The notes beneath the pieces are model-generated. The model was not told the DNA's origin. It ran no database searches and was given only the letters and a program-made list of their open reading frames with translations. From NCBI RefSeq assembly GCF_022605725.1, contig NC_065550.1, positions 7,564,001 to 7,628,000 of the forward strand: a stretch of 64,000 nt of DNA, given 5' to 3'. Numbering within the stretch: position 1 is the first letter of the stretch; the number at the start of each line of letters is the position of its first letter. Below are positions 32,478 to 44,183 of the stretch, one piece after another. The position numbers and the translations under genes were made by a program. This DNA comes from Anthonomus grandis grandis (taxonomy: Eukaryota > Arthropoda > Insecta > Coleoptera > Curculionidae).

Positions 32478-35024
32478 TTAATATTTGGTATAAAAACCAT
32501 TTGCGTCAATGCATTGTTGCAGCCTTTTCCGCATTAATCCCGCGTAATTACTAAAATCGGGTCTCCCTCTGAAAGATTCCCAAACTCTTTGAGCGTGGGC
32601 TAGTAACGTTTCCTTCAATCTAATTTGGCCTTGATTAAAAGTATCCCAAGAATTCACCATTTCAGCCCACAAATTTTCGATGGGGTTTAAGTCGGGGCTT
32701 CTGGATAACCATGGAATTAAATTAAATTCCGGATGTTCCTCAAACCATGTTCTCGCCATACGGGAGGTATGAATTGGACAATTATCGTGCATAAAGGATA
32801 TTGGTCTAGCCGGATATAATATTCTGTATGAAGGCAGAAAAGAATTTTCCAAAATGTCCACGTAGTCCGCGGAATTCATTTGGGGTGGCGTGGTTACCAG
32901 CATTCCGGGTCCATTTTGGGTCATCCAACCCGATAATGACAATGTTATATTCCCGCTTTTTTCAGTTTCTTGGACATAATGGGAATCATATCTGGTACTT
33001 GTAGGTCTCCACACTAATTGATGGGACCTTATGTCCGAAGAAAACGTTTTTTCGGTAAATACCACATTTGACCAGTCTCGGTCAATATCTTCTTGAGCAA
33101 ACCTAAGCCTTCGCTCTGCGTTGTCGACCGTTAATTTGGCCTTTTTGGCTGGTCGTCTACAATTTATTCCAGCTGAACGAAGAGTATTCCTAATTGTTTG
33201 CATACTAACATCCAAGTTCATGGTTTCTTTGACCACCCGGCTATTTGTGAAAAGGTTATTTCTTACTTGGGTAACAATAGCTTCTCTCATATTTTCGGTC
33301 AATACAGGTTTCCTTCCAGGATGTTGTCTGGTTTCTACATGCCCTTCTGCTTCTTGACGTTGGATCCAGCGTCTAACTTGTTTGACCTGTTTAAAAGCAA
33401 ATGCAGTAATTAGTATTAATTAATTAAATAGATATCTATTATACTATTAGGTTAGTGACAACAGTTTAGCAAAGGGGCGGCCTATATGTATAGGTATAGA
33501 TAAAAAATAGCAGTAAATATTTTATTATTAAGAATAAGTTAATAAAGTAGGTACTAAAAAAGCAATAACAGCGTCTCTTAACAATAATATAATTTTATAT
33601 TATTTGTTGGTGTTTTTTTTAAATATTCAGAGCGTTACGTCAAAATATATTTCTATGACAACTTTTTTTAATATATGGTGAAAAGCAAATAAAGCGAAAA
33701 TATTGACAAAGTTTAGTTATAAGACAAGTGAAAATATTTCAGATTAAAATGTTTGCTATGACTTTTATAAAACCTTCATATTTAAAAATAACAACCGGCG
33801 CGAAGAGACAAAATTATTTTAAATTATAATAAAAGCAGGCGATAGAATTCTTCTCTTCTTTTTCGTAAATTACCTATGTCAAAGCTCCCTTATGTCAATG
33901 CTCAGTCTAATATCGTAAAATGCATATACATATGTATCATATTACTAAATCGAATAAATATAATTAACGAGGTAAAGCTTAAATTTGGCATAAAAAAACC
34001 CATTCACAGGTATAATAATAAATACAATAATAATACAGATATAAAAATATACTAGATGGATACAAATAATGCGGTAAATAGGTAGTGGATTGGCTCACGG
34101 TGCGTTTTGGACTAAATATTATTTTAATAAACATTTTTTAATAGGGTCACTCCCCTTAACCCTCAACTGGTGCAGTAGTGAGTCAGATAATAAATTTAAA
34201 ATTCAAAATATCGCCAATCTATACTACATTTGACTACCGTTTTTGGGAAACCTTTAAACCCATTAATACTTTTTTTAGGGTATGGTACTGCATTAAATTT
34301 ATTTATTATCTAAAAAAAAACTATACCTTCGTTTTTTAAATATTTAGAAAAAACTTGAATGTTTTCAAGATATCGCGTTGCAACACTTTAAAAAACTCAC
34401 CCTGTATAAGGGTTGCTTGGATTTAAAAAATACTACCTCAAAAAAAAACAAACAATCATATGTAAAATGATTTTAGTTTAAAAATAAAACAAAAACATTT
34501 TTTATTTTGATAGACCCAATAACATCTATATTTTTATTTGTTAAAAAATATAGGTAAGTTTTATAACTTTTTTACATATCTATCCATAAATTAAACTTAA
34601 GATATGTAATTTTCAGCTATTTTTCTAAATAAAAAATTTAATGAAAAAATTATAAATTACCCTCGAAATCACTCCTATTTGAATAGATTCCCAGGACGAT
34701 AAGATAATAATTTTCGTTTTTGATCTATTAAATTTATTAGCTTATTTCGGGATATCAAAAAAAGTTGGTTCCGTATAAAAACAAACCTTTTTTTTTTAAA
34801 TGAAAGTTAAAGAGAATTTTTGAAGAGTTTTGACAAATTTCATAGTTTAGTTTAAATAGATTTTACCTAACAAAAAATTTAAACGAAATGCATACAAAAA
34901 AAAAACTTACTGAAAGATCCGTAGCCATTGCTATTTCTCGTAAGGTGGCACCCATCTCATGCATAACAATAATTCTAGTACGAATTTCCATGATACTCTC
35001 CCTCTGTCCAGGCAATCTTGGCAT
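32478..35024 (-). CDS. Tc1-like transposase, two exons
   Basis: Exon 1 at 34911-35024 (38 codons from ATG) reads MPRLPGQRESIMEIRTRIIV and MHEMGATLREIAMATDLS. A GTAAGT donor and a TTTTAAACAG acceptor at 33387 remove a 1.52-kb intron. Exon 2 (32478-33386) continues with VKQVRRWIQRQEAEGHV. Total 340 residues, the normal Tc1 length, with paired HTH domains at the N-terminus. The second D is in SFMHDNCPIHTS and the E in SPDLNPIENLW, 35 residues apart. Family members have F-[ST]-D-E before the first strand turn, but this copy reads VVFTEKTFSS, so the first catalytic aspartate appears lost by an in-frame codon deletion near 33050. The enzyme would cut at TA sites; this copy is probably inactive. Confidence 0.8.
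33387..34910 (-). other. Intron of the Tc1-like transposase
   Basis: GTAAGTTTTT at the 5' side and TTTTAAACAG at the 3' side bound 1,524 bp of AT-rich sequence with no gene recognised. Joining the exons restores a continuous HTH domain. Confidence 0.65.
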
Positions 35025-35422
35025 TAGAAAAAAATATTACATAAAACTTTAAAAAATAAAAAAAATTAAACAGGTAAATAGACTCGAGGCACTTATAAAC
35101 ACAAAAGACAGTACAATACTACTTACCATCAAATTTATTTACAATTACCACCTTATACATTTTACCTGCATCCCCGTGCCGCCAATTAATATGGAAAAAC
35201 CCTCCTTAAAAATAGATCTTAAAATTTACAATGGTACCTTATACACAATGTTATAATGGGATCGATCGCATAAGCTGCCCCCGCATCAGCCCCCGTTACT
35301 TATTTTCGAAAAATGCCGCTATACTTTCTTCATTCATACAGTGTAGCCAAATTGTGCTTAAATTACGTGTAAATGGGTAAAGAGCCACGGAGCGAGGGAC
35401 ATTTTCAATTCTGTTGACTGTA

Positions 35423-35570
35423 CGTCAAAATGTAGTCCTGAATCAGTCGGCCATCTTGAGTGGCAGACTATTCCGCCCCGCCACATTCAACCTTCCTAGT
35501 GGTGTGTAAAGGTACCTAATGTGCGAGCAGGAGCTAGTGTGTGCTACAGCATATGTCGTTTGCCAGCACC
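35423..35570 (-). other. GC-richer flank, possible host promoter
   Basis: On the minus strand: GTGGCGGGGCGGAATAG, then CTCAAGATGGCCGACTG. The latter resembles the CAAGATGGC core of YY1-type promoter elements. It sits just outside the Tc1 insertion and upstream of the host exons at 30468-31067. Speculative. Confidence 0.25.
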
Positions 35571-35576
35571 CTATGT

Positions 35577-35639
35577 CACCGTCTATAAATTACAATGTTG
35601 TAATCAATCAAATTACAACGTTGTAATCTATAGACGGTG
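35577..35639. repeat. 63-bp near-perfect palindrome
   Basis: CACCGTCTATA at 35577 faces TATAGACGGTG ending at 35639, and the interior ATTACAA/TTGTAAT arms also pair. The block is bracketed by CCTATGT on both sides (35570-35576 and 35640-35646), which looks like a 7-bp target duplication. Confidence 0.6.
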
Positions 35640-35918
35640 CCTATGTATAGTCCGCGCCCGCTATTATTTAATCGATACAATGCCCGTATCTCCTGGAATT
35701 CCCAAGGAATTTTAATAATTTTTTGCTTAGATATTAACAATGAATAACTACATCGATACAAACTAAGATTTTTTTGTGAAAATTAATTAAACAGTTGAAT
35801 GTTAAAGAAATAAAAACGGCTCCCAAAACGCCACGAAGGATTTGAATAAAACTTTTTCTATATTATATAATAAATATCTAAACGGATTTGGGATGGTTGC
35901 AAACTCATTTTGTTTTAT
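35640..35918 (+). repeat. Foldback repeat family, copy 2, left arm
   Basis: Matches 10125-10370 (ATAGTCCGCGCCCGCT, GATATTAACAATGAATAACT, CTCCCAAAACGCC). It is interrupted by the retrotransposon that begins near 35915 and resumes at about 40490. Confidence 0.65.
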
Positions 35919-36124
35919 AATCAGTTCCTGCTTTGACTAAATTTAAATTATCTGGCTACCATTGACCTTAACTTGAAATAATTGAACATTAACCGTAGGA
36001 CGTGCAATTGTGTGTTTTGTTGTACGTTTGTTTCCTGCTTTGGGTTCAAGTTCAAGTTACTGTTTACTTGCAGTTCCTGTTTTAATATTTATTTCAATTT
36101 AATAACATTGCCTTATAATCTAAA

Positions 36125-37388
36125 ATGAACCGCAGTTTCAAATGTTGTCAGAAGAGGGATTTTCCAAATTATTGCTGCATCTCTTGTATTTCAATATTCC
36201 ACCCAAGTTGTCTGGAAAGAAATTCTGATGCCATAAAACTGGGAGGCTATAGGATTTTATGCTCACAAAGATGTCAAGATGATTTTAATGAAAGAGATCA
36301 GGAAGGAAAAATTAATGAGCAAAAGATTTATGATTTGTTGACAGAATTGAAAGAGAAGGATAGACATATAGAGAGAATGAGAAGAAACAGCATGGTTTCT
36401 AAAGATGAAGTGTCGGAGGCCGAAAAGAAGTTTTCCTCATCCCTGGAAAATCTGCATAAACGGAATGAAGAGCTTAAAGTTGAATTGGAAAACTTAAAAA
36501 TTAAAGAAGGTGAATTGTTGGCATTACTGGAAGTGAGCGAAAGGGCAAGTCTTAAGTTCAATTCACAAATAAGCGAGCTAAATATCCTAAATAAAAATTT
36601 AATAGTAACGATAAAAACATTAGAAAATGAGTCTTCAACCTATAAGACTGAAATAAACTTGCTACAAAAAGACGTAAACGACTTAACTAATTTAAATAAG
36701 AAGATGTTAGACTCCGTAAAGGTGTTGGAGGTTGAAAAAGATACCTGTTATTCCGACATTTGTGCATAGAAGGAACAGTTACAGATATCCAAATCTGTTG
36801 TTATTAATTCTCCAACACAGCTACCAACTAGGCCAAATACACCTGACGATAGTCGACCTCGGCTTCTCTTTGTTGGTGGAAATTGTAGCAGAGTGTTCCT
36901 AAAACATTTACGTTTAAAGTTTGAAGCTTACTACAAGGTCCAGTGTTTCCTGAAGCCGGGCAGTTCAAGCAGTGAGGTGATTAGGACAGCATCAAATTTA
37001 GTTAAGGACTTTACGAAAGAAGATTTTTTAATAGTAATGTTAAATGGAATTTGTTCTTCATCTGATGTTTTAAAAAAATTTCATTCAAAATCATGTTGAT
37101 ACAAACACTTTAGTGATGATAAGCCCTTATACTTATTTAAACCATAATGTTATCTATAATAGTAATAAGGCCCTTTATCGTACTTTTCATGAGAATAATA
37201 TTAATCTGTGTGGGATTTTGGAGTCTAATCACGCCAGTAACTTTGGTTCAGACTTGGCATCATTATTACATGCACATATTTTCAAATATTTTAAAATTAA
37301 TATTTCATCGAATAAATTGTCTTTGAATCATCAAATTAATGAGTCTGAACTAGTTACTGATCGTGAATTGGATTCTTCTTTTTTATAG
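36125..37388 (+). pseudogene. ORF1 with PHD-like finger, coiled coil and esterase-like region
   Basis: 36125-36769 encodes SFKCCQKRDFPNYCCISCIS plus IFHPSCLE and a later C-S-Q-R-C, a PHD-like Cys/His cluster, followed by about 130 residues of coiled coil. It is cut by a TAG at 36767. Beyond it the same frame gives RPRLLFVGGNCSRVFLKHLR, and 37113-37388 gives NVIYNSNKALYRTFHENNIN and HIFKYFKINISSNKLSL. Together these resemble the G-D-S/esterase-type ORF1 of CR1 elements. It would bind element RNA as a chaperone. The stop at 36767 and a second stop near 37098 break it. Confidence 0.65.
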
Positions 37389-37390
37389 AC

Positions 37391-40199
37391 ATGTCCACGA
37401 AAGTTGAATCTCATTCATGTTCATATTCTACTAGTAAAATTGAAATTAGCTCTTCGAAAAACTTAAGTATCTTTATTCTTAATATACAATCCCTAAGAAA
37501 CAAGATGGATGAGCTTCATCTTTTGCTGGACACATGTAATTTTCCTGATATTGTACTTCTGACTGAGCACTGGTTGAGGCCTAGTGAATGTTTTTTAATA
37601 TCTGATTATCTTCCTATATCAAATTTTTGTCGTCAACAATCTATACATGGAGGAACCATGATCTTGGCTAGGCAAACAATTGAAACGATTTTTTGTAATA
37701 TTGATAAGTATGATAATCTTCTGTTAGAGAATGTTTTTGAATTCTCTCTTTCTTTTTGTAAGCGTTTTAATTTATATATTCTTTGTGTTTATAGGCCACC
37801 TACAGGAGATATTGCTATGTTTCTGGACAAACTTGATTCTATTTTATCCCAGTTGTCCCTACACTCTAAGGTTATATTGGCTGGTGACTTTAATATACAC
37901 TGATGAAACCTTGCCACGTACTTCTCTTTTAAGTATTTTAAATTCTTATGACTTGAAAATGCACGTTCTTTCTCCCACACGAATAACTTCTTCATCTGCA
38001 ACTACAATTGACTATTTCTGTACAAATTTTGATGACGTTTTATGCACAGTACTCCCATCTGGTATTTCCGACCATGAAGCTATTCTTGCTAAAATGCCAT
38101 ATAATACTGTATCATCTTCATCTCATTATATGGGAAGAATTTTCAGCAAAAGAAATTTCAATGCTTTTTCTGCTGCTACAGCTTCGGTAAATTGGAATGC
38201 ACTTGAAACGGCTTCTGACCCACTTACTTTATTTTTTCAAGTTCTGTGTGATAAGATCAATCAGTGCTTTCCTAAAATGAGGCTTAAAACTAAAAAACGA
38301 AAACCATGGGTTACAAGAGGCCTTAGAATTTCTGCTAAAAACCTCCGTTTTTTGACTAAATTGTGCAAATATACCACAAATGAAAATATCCTTGTATATC
38401 ATCAGAAATACCGTAGTCTGTACAGAAAGACAATTAAAGCAGCAAAATCTAATTATTATAAGGATCGCTTAAATATGTCATCAAATAGGCAAAGAGAGTG
38501 TTGGTCGATTATTAATGATTTTAGACATTGCCATAGAAAAGTATCGGAACCGGAGTTAAGACCTGACATTTTAAACGACTATTATTGTGATATACCTAAT
38601 ATCTTGCTCAAGGGCATTCGTAGTAACATTGATCCCTTACACTATCTTCAACAAGTGTCGGTTGAGCATTCATTTTTCTTTCATCCTGTCGAACTTACCC
38701 AAGTAAAAAATGAAATCAAACGCCTAAAAAACCATAAATCATCTGGAGCTGATGGGATATCTTCGAGGTTGTTATTTTTTTTGCCTGATTCAGCCTTAAA
38801 TGCTTTAGTTTCTGCCATAAACAATTCTTTACATATTGGCATTTTTCCTTCATGTTTAAAAGAGGCAGTGGTTATCCCTCTTCATAAGGGTGGAGATTTG
38901 GATCAGCCTTGTAATTTCCGTCCCATTTCTATTTTGTCTACCCTCTCTAAGATAGTTGAAAAACTTGCAAAAAGCAGAATTTTGTCCTTTTTACATCATA
39001 ATGGCATTTTGTCTGCAAATCAGTTTGGATTTCAAGCCGGTAAAGGGACTCATGATGCTGTTTTTAGCTTTTTGGAGAGCGTCTATGTGTCCTTGAATTC
39101 TGGAGAGTCATCGGCGGCAGTGTTTTGTGATCTATCCAAAGCATTTGACTGTGTGGATCATGGAATACTGTTATCTAAGCTCGATAAATATGGTTTTAGA
39201 GGCGTAGCATTGCGATGGCTTGAGTCCTATCTATCAAATCGTACTCAGAAGGTTTCAGTGTCTGGGCGTTTGTCTGCTTCTAGATCCCTAAAATGCGGCG
39301 TTCCCCAGGGTTCAGTGTTGGGACCACTGTTATTTTTACTGTATGTGGATGATTTGAGTTCATTGAAACTGCAGGGCAAGGTGGTTCAGTTTGCTGATGA
39401 TACCACCATACTATGGAGCCATAAAAATTCTGACTATATTAAGACTTGTATCCTTGAAGACCTTCAGATTTTATCAGGGTGGTGTGCTTCCAACAGGCTC
39501 GTGTTTAATGTAAGAAAGACGTCTATTATGGGGTTTAAGTGCGATGTTCAGGGTCTGATGTTTGACGAAAATTCCCTCTTGCAGAATAAAGAGTGCTGCA
39601 AGTTCCTAGGAATTACCATTGATGGTCGCCTTCGGTTTGAAGATCATATTTTACATTTAGCTGGGAAATTATCTTCTGGATGTTTCGCAGTAAGAATGGC
39701 AAAACAAGAGCTGGGAGGGGTGGTTGCACGTTCAGTGTACTTTTCACTTATTGAATCTCATATTCGGTATGGCTTGCCTTTTTGGGGTTTAACCAATAAG
39801 GGGCTACTTAACATTATCTTTGTTATTCAAAAAAAAGCAGTTAAATACCTGTGTTCTGCTAAGTTAAGAGATTCTTGCAAATCCCTCTTCATTTCTGAAA
39901 AAATCCTAACTCTTTTTTCACTCTTTATCTTAGAAACAGCTGCTCTTATTCACAAAATTCCCAAACTACCCTCTGACACTGGCCATTTGACTCGTCGTGT
40001 AAATGATGTTCCCCTACCTATACCTACGTCTTCCCTTACCAAAAACTCATTAATTTACATAAGTAAAAAAATTTACAATCATGTTCCTCTATGTGTTAGA
40101 CATATATCGGATGTTAAGAAATTTAAAAGAGAATTAAAGTCGCTTTTATTGGCTAAGGCATATTATAACCTGGATGACTTTTTTAATGATAGGTTTTAA
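37391..40199 (+). pseudogene. ORF2: APE endonuclease and reverse transcriptase
   Basis: 37391-37903 encodes the endonuclease: IFILNIQSLRNKMDELHLLL, DIVLLTEHWLRPSE, LCVYRPPTGDI and ILAGDFNIH. The frame is lost here (about 37900) and resumes in the overlapping frame with TTIDYFCTNFDDV and SGISDHEAIL. RT motifs follow: SGADGISSRLLFFLP, FRPISILSTLSKIVEKLAKS, ANQFGFQAGKGTHDAVFSFL, AAVFCDLSKAFDCVDHGILL, KCGVPQGSVLGPLLFLLYVD and VQFADDTTILW (catalytic F-A-D-D intact). Apart from the single frameshift the polyprotein is complete to the stop at 40199. Confidence 0.85.
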
Positions 40200-40450
40200 C
40201 CTTGGACATGTTGGAAAGTTTTCTATTTTTTCCTTTTTTCTTCTCTAGTTTTGTCAACAAGTTTACCTTTATTTAGTAATTGATTGTTTTATTTAGTTAT
40301 CTTTAATTTAAGTATGTTCAAAAAGTTTTGTCTTCTTGTGTTTAATTTTGTTCATTGTTTTGTCAATTTTTGAAATTGTATTTGTGTTTTGTTTTTTTAG
40401 CTTGTAGGATGCTTATACATAAGATTATTCTTACGTAATATAGCACATTT

Positions 40451-40476
40451 TCTTTCTTTCTTTCTTTCTTTCTTTC
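40451..40476 (+). repeat. (CTTT)n tail of the non-LTR element
   Basis: Tandem CTTT units directly after TTACGTAATATAGCACATTT, the 3' terminal motif also seen at 43670-43690. Confidence 0.8.
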
Positions 40477-40489
40477 AATAATTGAATAA

Positions 40490-40710
40490 AAAAAACAACT
40501 CGATAATTTGTTATTGTTGTTTTTTGTTAGATGTTAAAAAATATAAATGATTATAGTTATGAGTTATAGCCGTTTATATTTTTAACATCTAACAATTCAA
40601 TAATTTTTTATCAAAAAACTTAGGTTTGTAGAGGTTTGCAATTATCTCAAACTGGTTTACATATTTATTACATGTATATTATAGAAGAAAGTTATCCAAA
40701 TCCTTTGGAA
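40490..40710 (+). repeat. Foldback repeat family, copy 2, right arm
   Basis: Continues the element split by the retrotransposon. GTTAGATGTTAAAAAATATA and its inverted partner at about 40575-40595 form an internal hairpin, and GTTTGTAGAGGTTTGCAA matches 10533-10550. Confidence 0.65.
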
Positions 40711-40719
40711 GGTGTAAAA

Positions 40720-41985
40720 TCTTTGCATTGGACTGAAGGCTGAAATTATGTCTAGAAGAATTAATGTGTTCTTCAAAGGTAAACAACGATAAAAGACAAC
40801 CTATAAATTCCGCTCTTAGGCAAAGGTTCAATTTTCATTCACACGATTTTTTTCGCGCAAATAGATGATGCCCTGTCATACCATTCCAACCATCCTTATC
40901 AGCACGAAATTAATAGCCACCTTACAAAATTATAATCGCTTAGATTTTTAAATAAAGCGCACAAATCTAATACTTATTACATAAATGTCTCTCATTACCA
41001 CTCTATGATGATACAACTTAACTTCTTGCATTGTGAAAGTCAAGTTTCTTCTAGTGTTTGTGTTTTTAAATTTAATTTTCTTTAATTGTTAAATTTCATA
41101 ATTTTTGATTTTTAATTTCCGTCTGTTTGATAAAAAATCTGAGTGGACTTCACTGAACATCTTGACAAATAAATCTATTCACTTTAATTAATAAAACATT
41201 CATTAAAAATCGTCTCATTTAAGTGTATGAAACTTATTTTAGAATTTCTCATTAACCAACACTTGCCATATTACAAGTCTCTATATTTCTCCTTTCTACA
41301 ATACAATACGAATTTACAGTTGCCTTCATTACTGCAAGTTCACTTTTGAAGTTTTAAATAGTCATTATCATAATATGCAATCATTTTAACGTTGCTAAGT
41401 TTTAACATATATGACTTTAACTGATATTGCTGTATGAGTTTATGAAAGTTTTATTAATTTCAAAATTATTTTAAATGTATCAATTAGTATCATGTTTCTT
41501 AATATATTGTACCTGGAATGTAGCAGCTTCGTTATGGCTCCAACGCCAAGGTAAAAGCTGTTAAGTATTGATGTCCATTGACAAGTGAGTTCTAAAAGAA
41601 TTTTACACATTAATCCTTAACTTTCTTTAAAAAAATTTAAAAAACATGTGTATTCATTCTCAATTCACTTTTAGTTAGCACTGGTTGCAGATGGCAACAC
41701 AGCTCAGTACAAACAAAATCATCTTTTATTTATATACTAATTCTAATTTTCATTTACATACATTTAGCGTTTTACACCAATGCAATAAGCAAAAAAAGAG
41801 TAACAGGAAAAAAGGATTGCTCTAAAATTTTTTATCCAAACATTTATTTCATTGCATGACGTTTTGACAACCAATTTCTGTCTTTCCACCTGAAAAAGAA
41901 AAATAATAAGATACATGTGTTCAAAAAACAGAGAGCATTTTTGATTTCTTTAACATTTGACTTTTTAATTAATTTCCACAAAAAA
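40720..41985. other. Unassigned AT-rich sequence
   Basis: No confident gene. Exon-like islands with splice-like borders occur on the minus strand at 41513-41596 and 41850-41893, but their reading phases do not join, so I do not call a gene. Confidence 0.35.
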
Positions 41986-41989
41986 AAAA

Positions 41990-42550
41990 CTGTTTGTATC
42001 GATTTAGTTATTCATTGTTAATATGTGGACAAAAAAATATTTAAATTTCTTGGGAATTATCGGAGATACAGACATTATATGGATGAAATAACAGCGAGTG
42101 CGCGCTATAAATAGGTTGCTTTCAAACTTTAAACTGACATATGCAGCTTTCTCGATTTTGGTCGCTGGAAATTAATCGGATATGAAAAAATGTCTAGAAG
42201 AAAAAACAAAGTGGCAACATTGGATACTTGCATTGTAGACATATGAGGTATTTTATATTGCCAATTTGCTTTTTTTTTTCATTAACTTTTTTGTCAGGAA
42301 TATTTTTTATTCTGAAAAGTTTCTTAAAGTATACATACGTTAGCAACTAAAATAAAATTTTAAAGAGTCAATTTTTTAGCTGTTACAAAATACGACACAT
42401 TAGAAAAATAGTCAGTGGATTAAAAAACATATATATATTGTATGAAAAATTGGAAAATCGATTTGACATCATCGTCTGTGAGATGGTGAACTCAAACAAC
42501 CTCGCCTATGGTTTGCAGCTAAGCTTATTCTAAGCATTCAATGTTCTAAG
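41990..42550 (-). repeat. Foldback repeat family, copy 3
   Basis: The reverse complement matches 9757-10260 over about 500 bp, including GAACATTGAATG, AACCATAGGCGAGGTT and TATTAACAATGAATAACTAA. Confidence 0.7.
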
Positions 42551-43320
42551 GTTGCTTCATTTATTCAATAGATTAATTTATTTATTTCCTTAAAATGTAC
42601 GGAAAAATCCCATTTTCATCATCTATATTTTCCCTAAATCCTCTAAATTTTTTACCACACCACTTTGCAACAGCGCATTTAGAATTCCTAATTTCCACAC
42701 TTCCACAAACCTCTCTTTAAGCATGCGCCATTTTCCGACCAATCAGAACGCCCAAAAGGGGGGTTGAATCTACGAACAATCACAGAGCGACCTTGTAAAG
42801 CTCACCTTTTTTAAAATCTCCACCAGAAGTCAATAAAAATACCATAGGACGAGGTCAACATCACCCGCCTTTTAACGCTACTTAGTCCCTTTTAAACATT
42901 TGAAAAATTATTGAACTTGCTATTAAGAATGAACTTTAAAACTTTCTTAACAAAAGCAAAATATCGTCGAGGAATCGGCATGACTTTAATAAAAATCCAA
43001 GCACAGAAACTGCTCTTTGCTTTTTTTAAAAGTCAATTATAACTTGGATAAAAGTATACATATTTTAAAATTTGTTATACTTTTATTGATTTTTCAACAA
43101 GTTTCAACGCTAAATCATAGGATTCTCTTAAATAAGTCGTTCAGATATTACATAAAAGACATGCTTTCTTAACTATTAAAATTTTACCTTCCGAATTGCA
43201 TCCATTTCGTAAGTTAATAGGGTCAATAATGAAACTATGATATGATTTCTTGTATAGTAGAAAAATAGGTACAGGTATTCTGTTACGGTGATAATACTAA
43301 TATTCTATATTAGTATTAGT
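42551..43320. other. Unassigned sequence with a CCAAT-like site
   Basis: 42740-42790 reads CCGACCAATCAGAACGCCC in a more GC-rich patch that might be an old promoter. No coding sequence recognised. Confidence 0.3.
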
Positions 43321-43329
43321 ATTAGCCTT

Positions 43330-43706
43330 TATGCTGCCAACTTAAATAGAGCTGTTGTTGGTTTTGATGTTTTTTGAAAATAATTTGTATTCCTTAAGTT
43401 TTAGTGTTTTAGTTTTGTTTCCTATTAAATAATTTAATTTACTTCCTCTAAATTCTGTTTTATTGACAGCTTTACTTATTTTTTAATGAAATTTATCAAA
43501 AAGATGCTTTTTTTTCTCAATCTGTTTTGTTATGATTAATTTTGGTAATGTGTGTAAATTTTATGGTAAAGTGTTTTAGATGTTATGTTTGTTTGAAATT
43601 TAAAATTTAAAGTGAATTTAGATTTTTTTAGTTTTTAGCATGCTTGTACACAAGATTTTGTTGTCTTACGTAATATAGCACATTTTCTTTTTTTATTTCT
43701 TTCTTA
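43330..43706 (+). mobile_element. 3' UTR fragment of a related non-LTR element
   Basis: The last ~75 bp match the end of the 35915-40476 element (GCTTGTACACAAGATT, CTTACGTAATATAGCACATTT, then a T/C-rich tail). The rest is diverged 3' UTR, so this is a 5'-truncated copy of a sister subfamily. Confidence 0.55.
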
Positions 43707-43724
43707 ATGGTAGGTAAGTGATGT

Positions 43725-44057
43725 TGTTAAGTATCTAGAATAATATTATACTTTTATGATCTCTGTATTTGATTATTAAATATTCAAATTATGTGAATAT
43801 ATTAGGCTTTGAGCTACGCGTAACAGATGGCGCTAATAGTGTTATAAGATAATATTCGGGACTGTAAGTTTTCATGCTTTTACGCTTCTGTACTGTAGTA
43901 GTTCCCTTTTTATTACTGGTATTTAGTTTTAGAAGAATACTTTTGTTATGTGATCAATGTGATCATTTATTTATTTTCTGTAATCACCATCAAACGTTCC
44001 TAATATACTTTAGTTTAATTGCTAACAAGGAGTTTCAATTAGTCTAATATTTTAACA
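43725..44057 (+). repeat. Copia 5' LTR
   Basis: 333 bp, TG...CA termini. The mate at 48310-48642 shows no difference I could find. It should carry the promoter and polyadenylation signals of the element. Confidence 0.95.
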
Positions 44058-44069
44058 TGGTAGCAGAGC
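44058..44069 (+). promoter_or_regulatory. Copia primer-binding site
   Basis: TGGTAGCAGAGC directly abuts the 5' LTR. It is complementary to the 3' end of initiator methionine tRNA, which would prime minus-strand DNA. Confidence 0.8.
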
Positions 44070-44183
44070 GTGGTTTAGTGATTTTGTAATACGTAAAATG
44101 TAAAGTGGTTGTCTGTGCTTGTAAACGTTTAGTGAACGTATTTTTCTGGAGAAATAAAGTGTGAAGCAAGTCCTACTTTTAAG

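Larger units (their letters stand above)
31237..35420 (-). mobile_element. 4.2-kb Tc1-like element with spliced transposase
   Basis: Ends read TA-CAGTCGGCAAATTTG on the left (TA at 31235) and TA-CAGTCAACAGAATTG on the reversed right end (TA at 35421); both continue into GAAAATGTCCCTCGC. CAGT termini with TA duplication are the Tc1 hallmark. Weaker matches (CAATTTGGC, CGATCGA, GTGTATAA) suggest degenerate inverted repeats of about 180 bp. A transposase with one intron occupies the right two thirds. Typical Tc1 elements are 1.3-2.4 kb, so this one is large because of a 1.5-kb intron and 1.2 kb of sequence at the left. Confidence 0.85.
35915..40476 (+). mobile_element. CR1/Jockey-type non-LTR retrotransposon, near complete
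   Basis: Full-length-looking element of 4.56 kb: 5' UTR, ORF1 with a Cys-rich finger, coiled coil and esterase-like part, ORF2 with APE endonuclease and RT, 3' UTR and a (CTTT)n tail at 40451-40476. It is inserted inside a foldback element. ORF1 has a stop, and ORF2 a frameshift near 37900, so it is not autonomous, though the decay is slight. Confidence 0.85.

Noticed and set aside
40441..40480. Tandem CTTT units as a CRISPR-like or satellite array
   Set aside because: It is the short 3' tail of a non-LTR retrotransposon.
41513..41893. Two exon-like islands on the minus strand with good splice-site words
   Set aside because: Their order and reading phases do not join into one protein, and no start or other exon was found.
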